Assembly: GCF_003807585.1 (NCBI RefSeq)
Contig: NZ_RMBX01000008.1
Location: 186,001-250,000 of the forward strand
Direction of reading: 5' to 3'
Source of the DNA: Chitinophaga barathri
GTDB lineage: Bacteria; Bacteroidota; Bacteroidia; Chitinophagales; Chitinophagaceae
DNA length: 64,000 nt
Position numbers and translations under genes: made by a program. The notes under the pieces are model-generated. The model did not search any database. It saw only the letters and a program-made list of their open reading frames with translations, and was not told where the DNA came from. Positions 63,077 through 64,000 of the stretch are shown one piece after another; within the stretch, counting starts at the first letter, position 1; every line of letters begins with the position of its first letter.

Positions 63077-63751
63077 TTACGGTTTTCCAGGGGTAAAGAA
63101 GGCTTTGAGATAGTGGGGAGCGAAGTAGGCCACATCCTGAAAATGCTTGCTGGCAAAGGCTTTATCTGCCAGAGGGATCATATGTGCGGCGGAAATCTGA
63201 TATGTGGGAAAAACAGCATTGGTAGGCGATCCTAAAAAAGGCCGCCATTTTGCGGCGCCGTCGCCAAAGAAAAACGCCGTTTTCAGGCCCATATACGCGC
63301 TGAAAGAATCAGGTGCCAGTATCATAGCCTGCGGGGGCATTTCCGCGTGTAATGAGCTGTTATACACCGCCGTGAACACTTCCATGCGGCGGGCGTCTAT
63401 CATCGGTACATAAAATGCATCTTCCTGGTGCTCAGCCTGTAAACCTGATGCCATCATCTGCAAAGTGGAGACTGCGATCAGGGGTTTTTTCCAGGTATAA
63501 CACAATCCTTTCACCGTGGCGGCGCCCACACGCAGACCTGTATACGAACCGGGCCCGGCGCTCACCGCGATGGCGTCCAGCTCTTCGTGGCGGATACCGT
63601 GATTGTTCAGCAGGCGCTGTATAAACAGGCCGATAGTGGCTGCATGATCTTTCTGATCCGCGTTGTGCAGCGTTTCCAGTTCTTTCCCGTCCTGCGATAA
63701 ACAAACGGAGCCAAACGAAGTGGCGGTGTCGATATGTAAAATAAGTGCCAA
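63077..63751 (-). CDS. tsaB: tRNA threonylcarbamoyladenosine biosynthesis protein TsaB (TTG start)
   Basis: A 224-residue ASKHA-fold protein: ILHIDTATSFGSVCLSQDG, KDHAATIGLFIQRLL, and the family marker AVSAGPGSYTGLRVGAATVK. TsaB pairs with TsaD and TsaE to make t6A at position 37 of ANN-decoding tRNAs. The frame has no ATG upstream of the conserved LILHIDTA; a stop lies at 63764-63766, so TTG at 63751 is the start. It follows the dehydrogenase gene by 12 nt. Confidence 0.92.
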   Translation of the reverse strand: MALILHIDTATSFGSVCLSQDGKELETLHNADQKDHAATIGLFIQRLLNNHGIRHEELDAIAVSAGPGSYTGLRVGAATVKGLCYTWKKPLIAVSTLQMMASGLQAEHQEDAFYVPMIDARRMEVFTAVYNSSLHAEMPPQAMILAPDSFSAYMGLKTAFFFGDGAAKWRPFLGSPTNAVFPTYQISAAHMIPLADKAFASKHFQDVAYFAPHYLKAFFTPGKP

Positions 63752-63763
63752 ACGATAATATTT

Positions 63764-64000
63764 TTAAAACGGCAGTGCTTCGTATTCCTCCCGCAAAAGC
63801 GGGGCGGGTTTGTAACGTTCGTTGCCTGTTTCCCGGTAAACGGCCTGCAATACTTCGTATATGTTGCGGATGCCGGCCTTTTTGCTCCATTCAAAAGGGC
63901 CGTAAGGATAGTTCGTGCCCAGTTTCATGGAAATATCTATGTCTTCCCGCGAGGCGGTGCCTTCCGCCGCGGTAAAATATGCTTCGTTGATGATCATGGC
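63764..64000 (-). CDS. 3-hydroxyacyl-CoA dehydrogenase, C-terminal part (cut by window edge)
   Basis: Only the last ~78 residues are inside the window: NEAYFTAAEGTASREDIDIS, MKLGTNYPYGPFEWSKKAGI, then a terminal helix pair. These are the C-terminal dimerisation domain of 3-hydroxyacyl/3-hydroxybutyryl-CoA dehydrogenases, which act in beta-oxidation or polyhydroxybutyrate-type metabolism. The NAD-binding half lies beyond position 64000, so the exact enzyme cannot be named. Confidence 0.8.
   Translation of the reverse strand, partial: AMIINEAYFTAAEGTASREDIDISMKLGTNYPYGPFEWSKKAGIRNIYEVLQAVYRETGNERYKPAPLLREEYEALPF

Overview
The window comes from a Bacteroidota chromosome, most likely a Chitinophagaceae-like soil or plant lineage; the family placement is an inference. 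Direct support is a gldK-gldL-gldM-gldN cluster plus porZ (type IX secretion and gliding), several promoters of the Bacteroidota type (TTG about 18-21 nt upstream of TAnnTTTG), few Shine-Dalgarno sequences, and Bacteroidota gene pairs such as nadC with a DUF4783 gene and hemD with a DUF4271 gene. I see no tRNA, rRNA, CRISPR array, phage or insertion sequence. Coding density is high and most intergenic stretches hold hairpin terminators.

Layout. 1-7200: porZ and recO (+) run into lpxH, a LUD-domain gene, ftsH and rsfS (-). 7200-15400: birA and an aldo/keto reductase (+), the group nadC / diacylglycerol kinase / SUI1 (-) with a DUF4783 gene behind a terminator, then gpmI and an LVIVD-repeat lipoprotein (+). 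15450-19400: a small lipoprotein translationally coupled to uvrC (+), then a DinB-fold gene and a Crp/Fnr regulator (-). 19477-24297: gldKLMN (-), the core motor and ring of T9SS. 24691-30901: a thioredoxin/YyaL-like protein, hemD and a DUF4271 membrane protein (-), hemW (+) and gpsA (-). 30996-51255: a 20-kb minus-strand ABC exporter cluster. 51641-56674: divergent two-component system, lysoplasmalogenase-like protein and serine hydrolase (+). 56705-59209: nadB and a lipid A-type acyltransferase (+). 59268-64000: a Kbp-like BON-LysM protein and a BON lipoprotein, a 620-nt repeat-bearing intergenic region, a CstB-like persulfide dioxygenase-rhodanese with an ArsR-type regulator, tsaB and the C-terminal end of a 3-hydroxyacyl-CoA dehydrogenase (all -).

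The standout system is the ABC cluster. It has two periplasmic adaptors, two separate ATPases, six diverged tandem copies of an ~800-residue MacB/FtsX-type permease, a 64-residue one-helix membrane protein and a TolC-type outer membrane channel. The first eight minus-strand genes after the adaptor and ATPase are almost contiguous. A divergent NtrC-type response regulator and its histidine kinase sit at the head. The 385-nt divergent region holds four TGTCCG/CGGACA half-sites arranged as two inverted repeats, flanked by two possible sigma-54-type promoters. One ATPase has a changed signature motif and D-loop, so an asymmetric ATPase pair is possible. Together these suggest an envelope-stress-responsive multi-permease exporter whose substrate cannot be read from sequence.

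Two unrelated intergenic regions carry degenerate 11-bp-period tandem repeats, and the region after birA can fold into two mutually exclusive hairpins.
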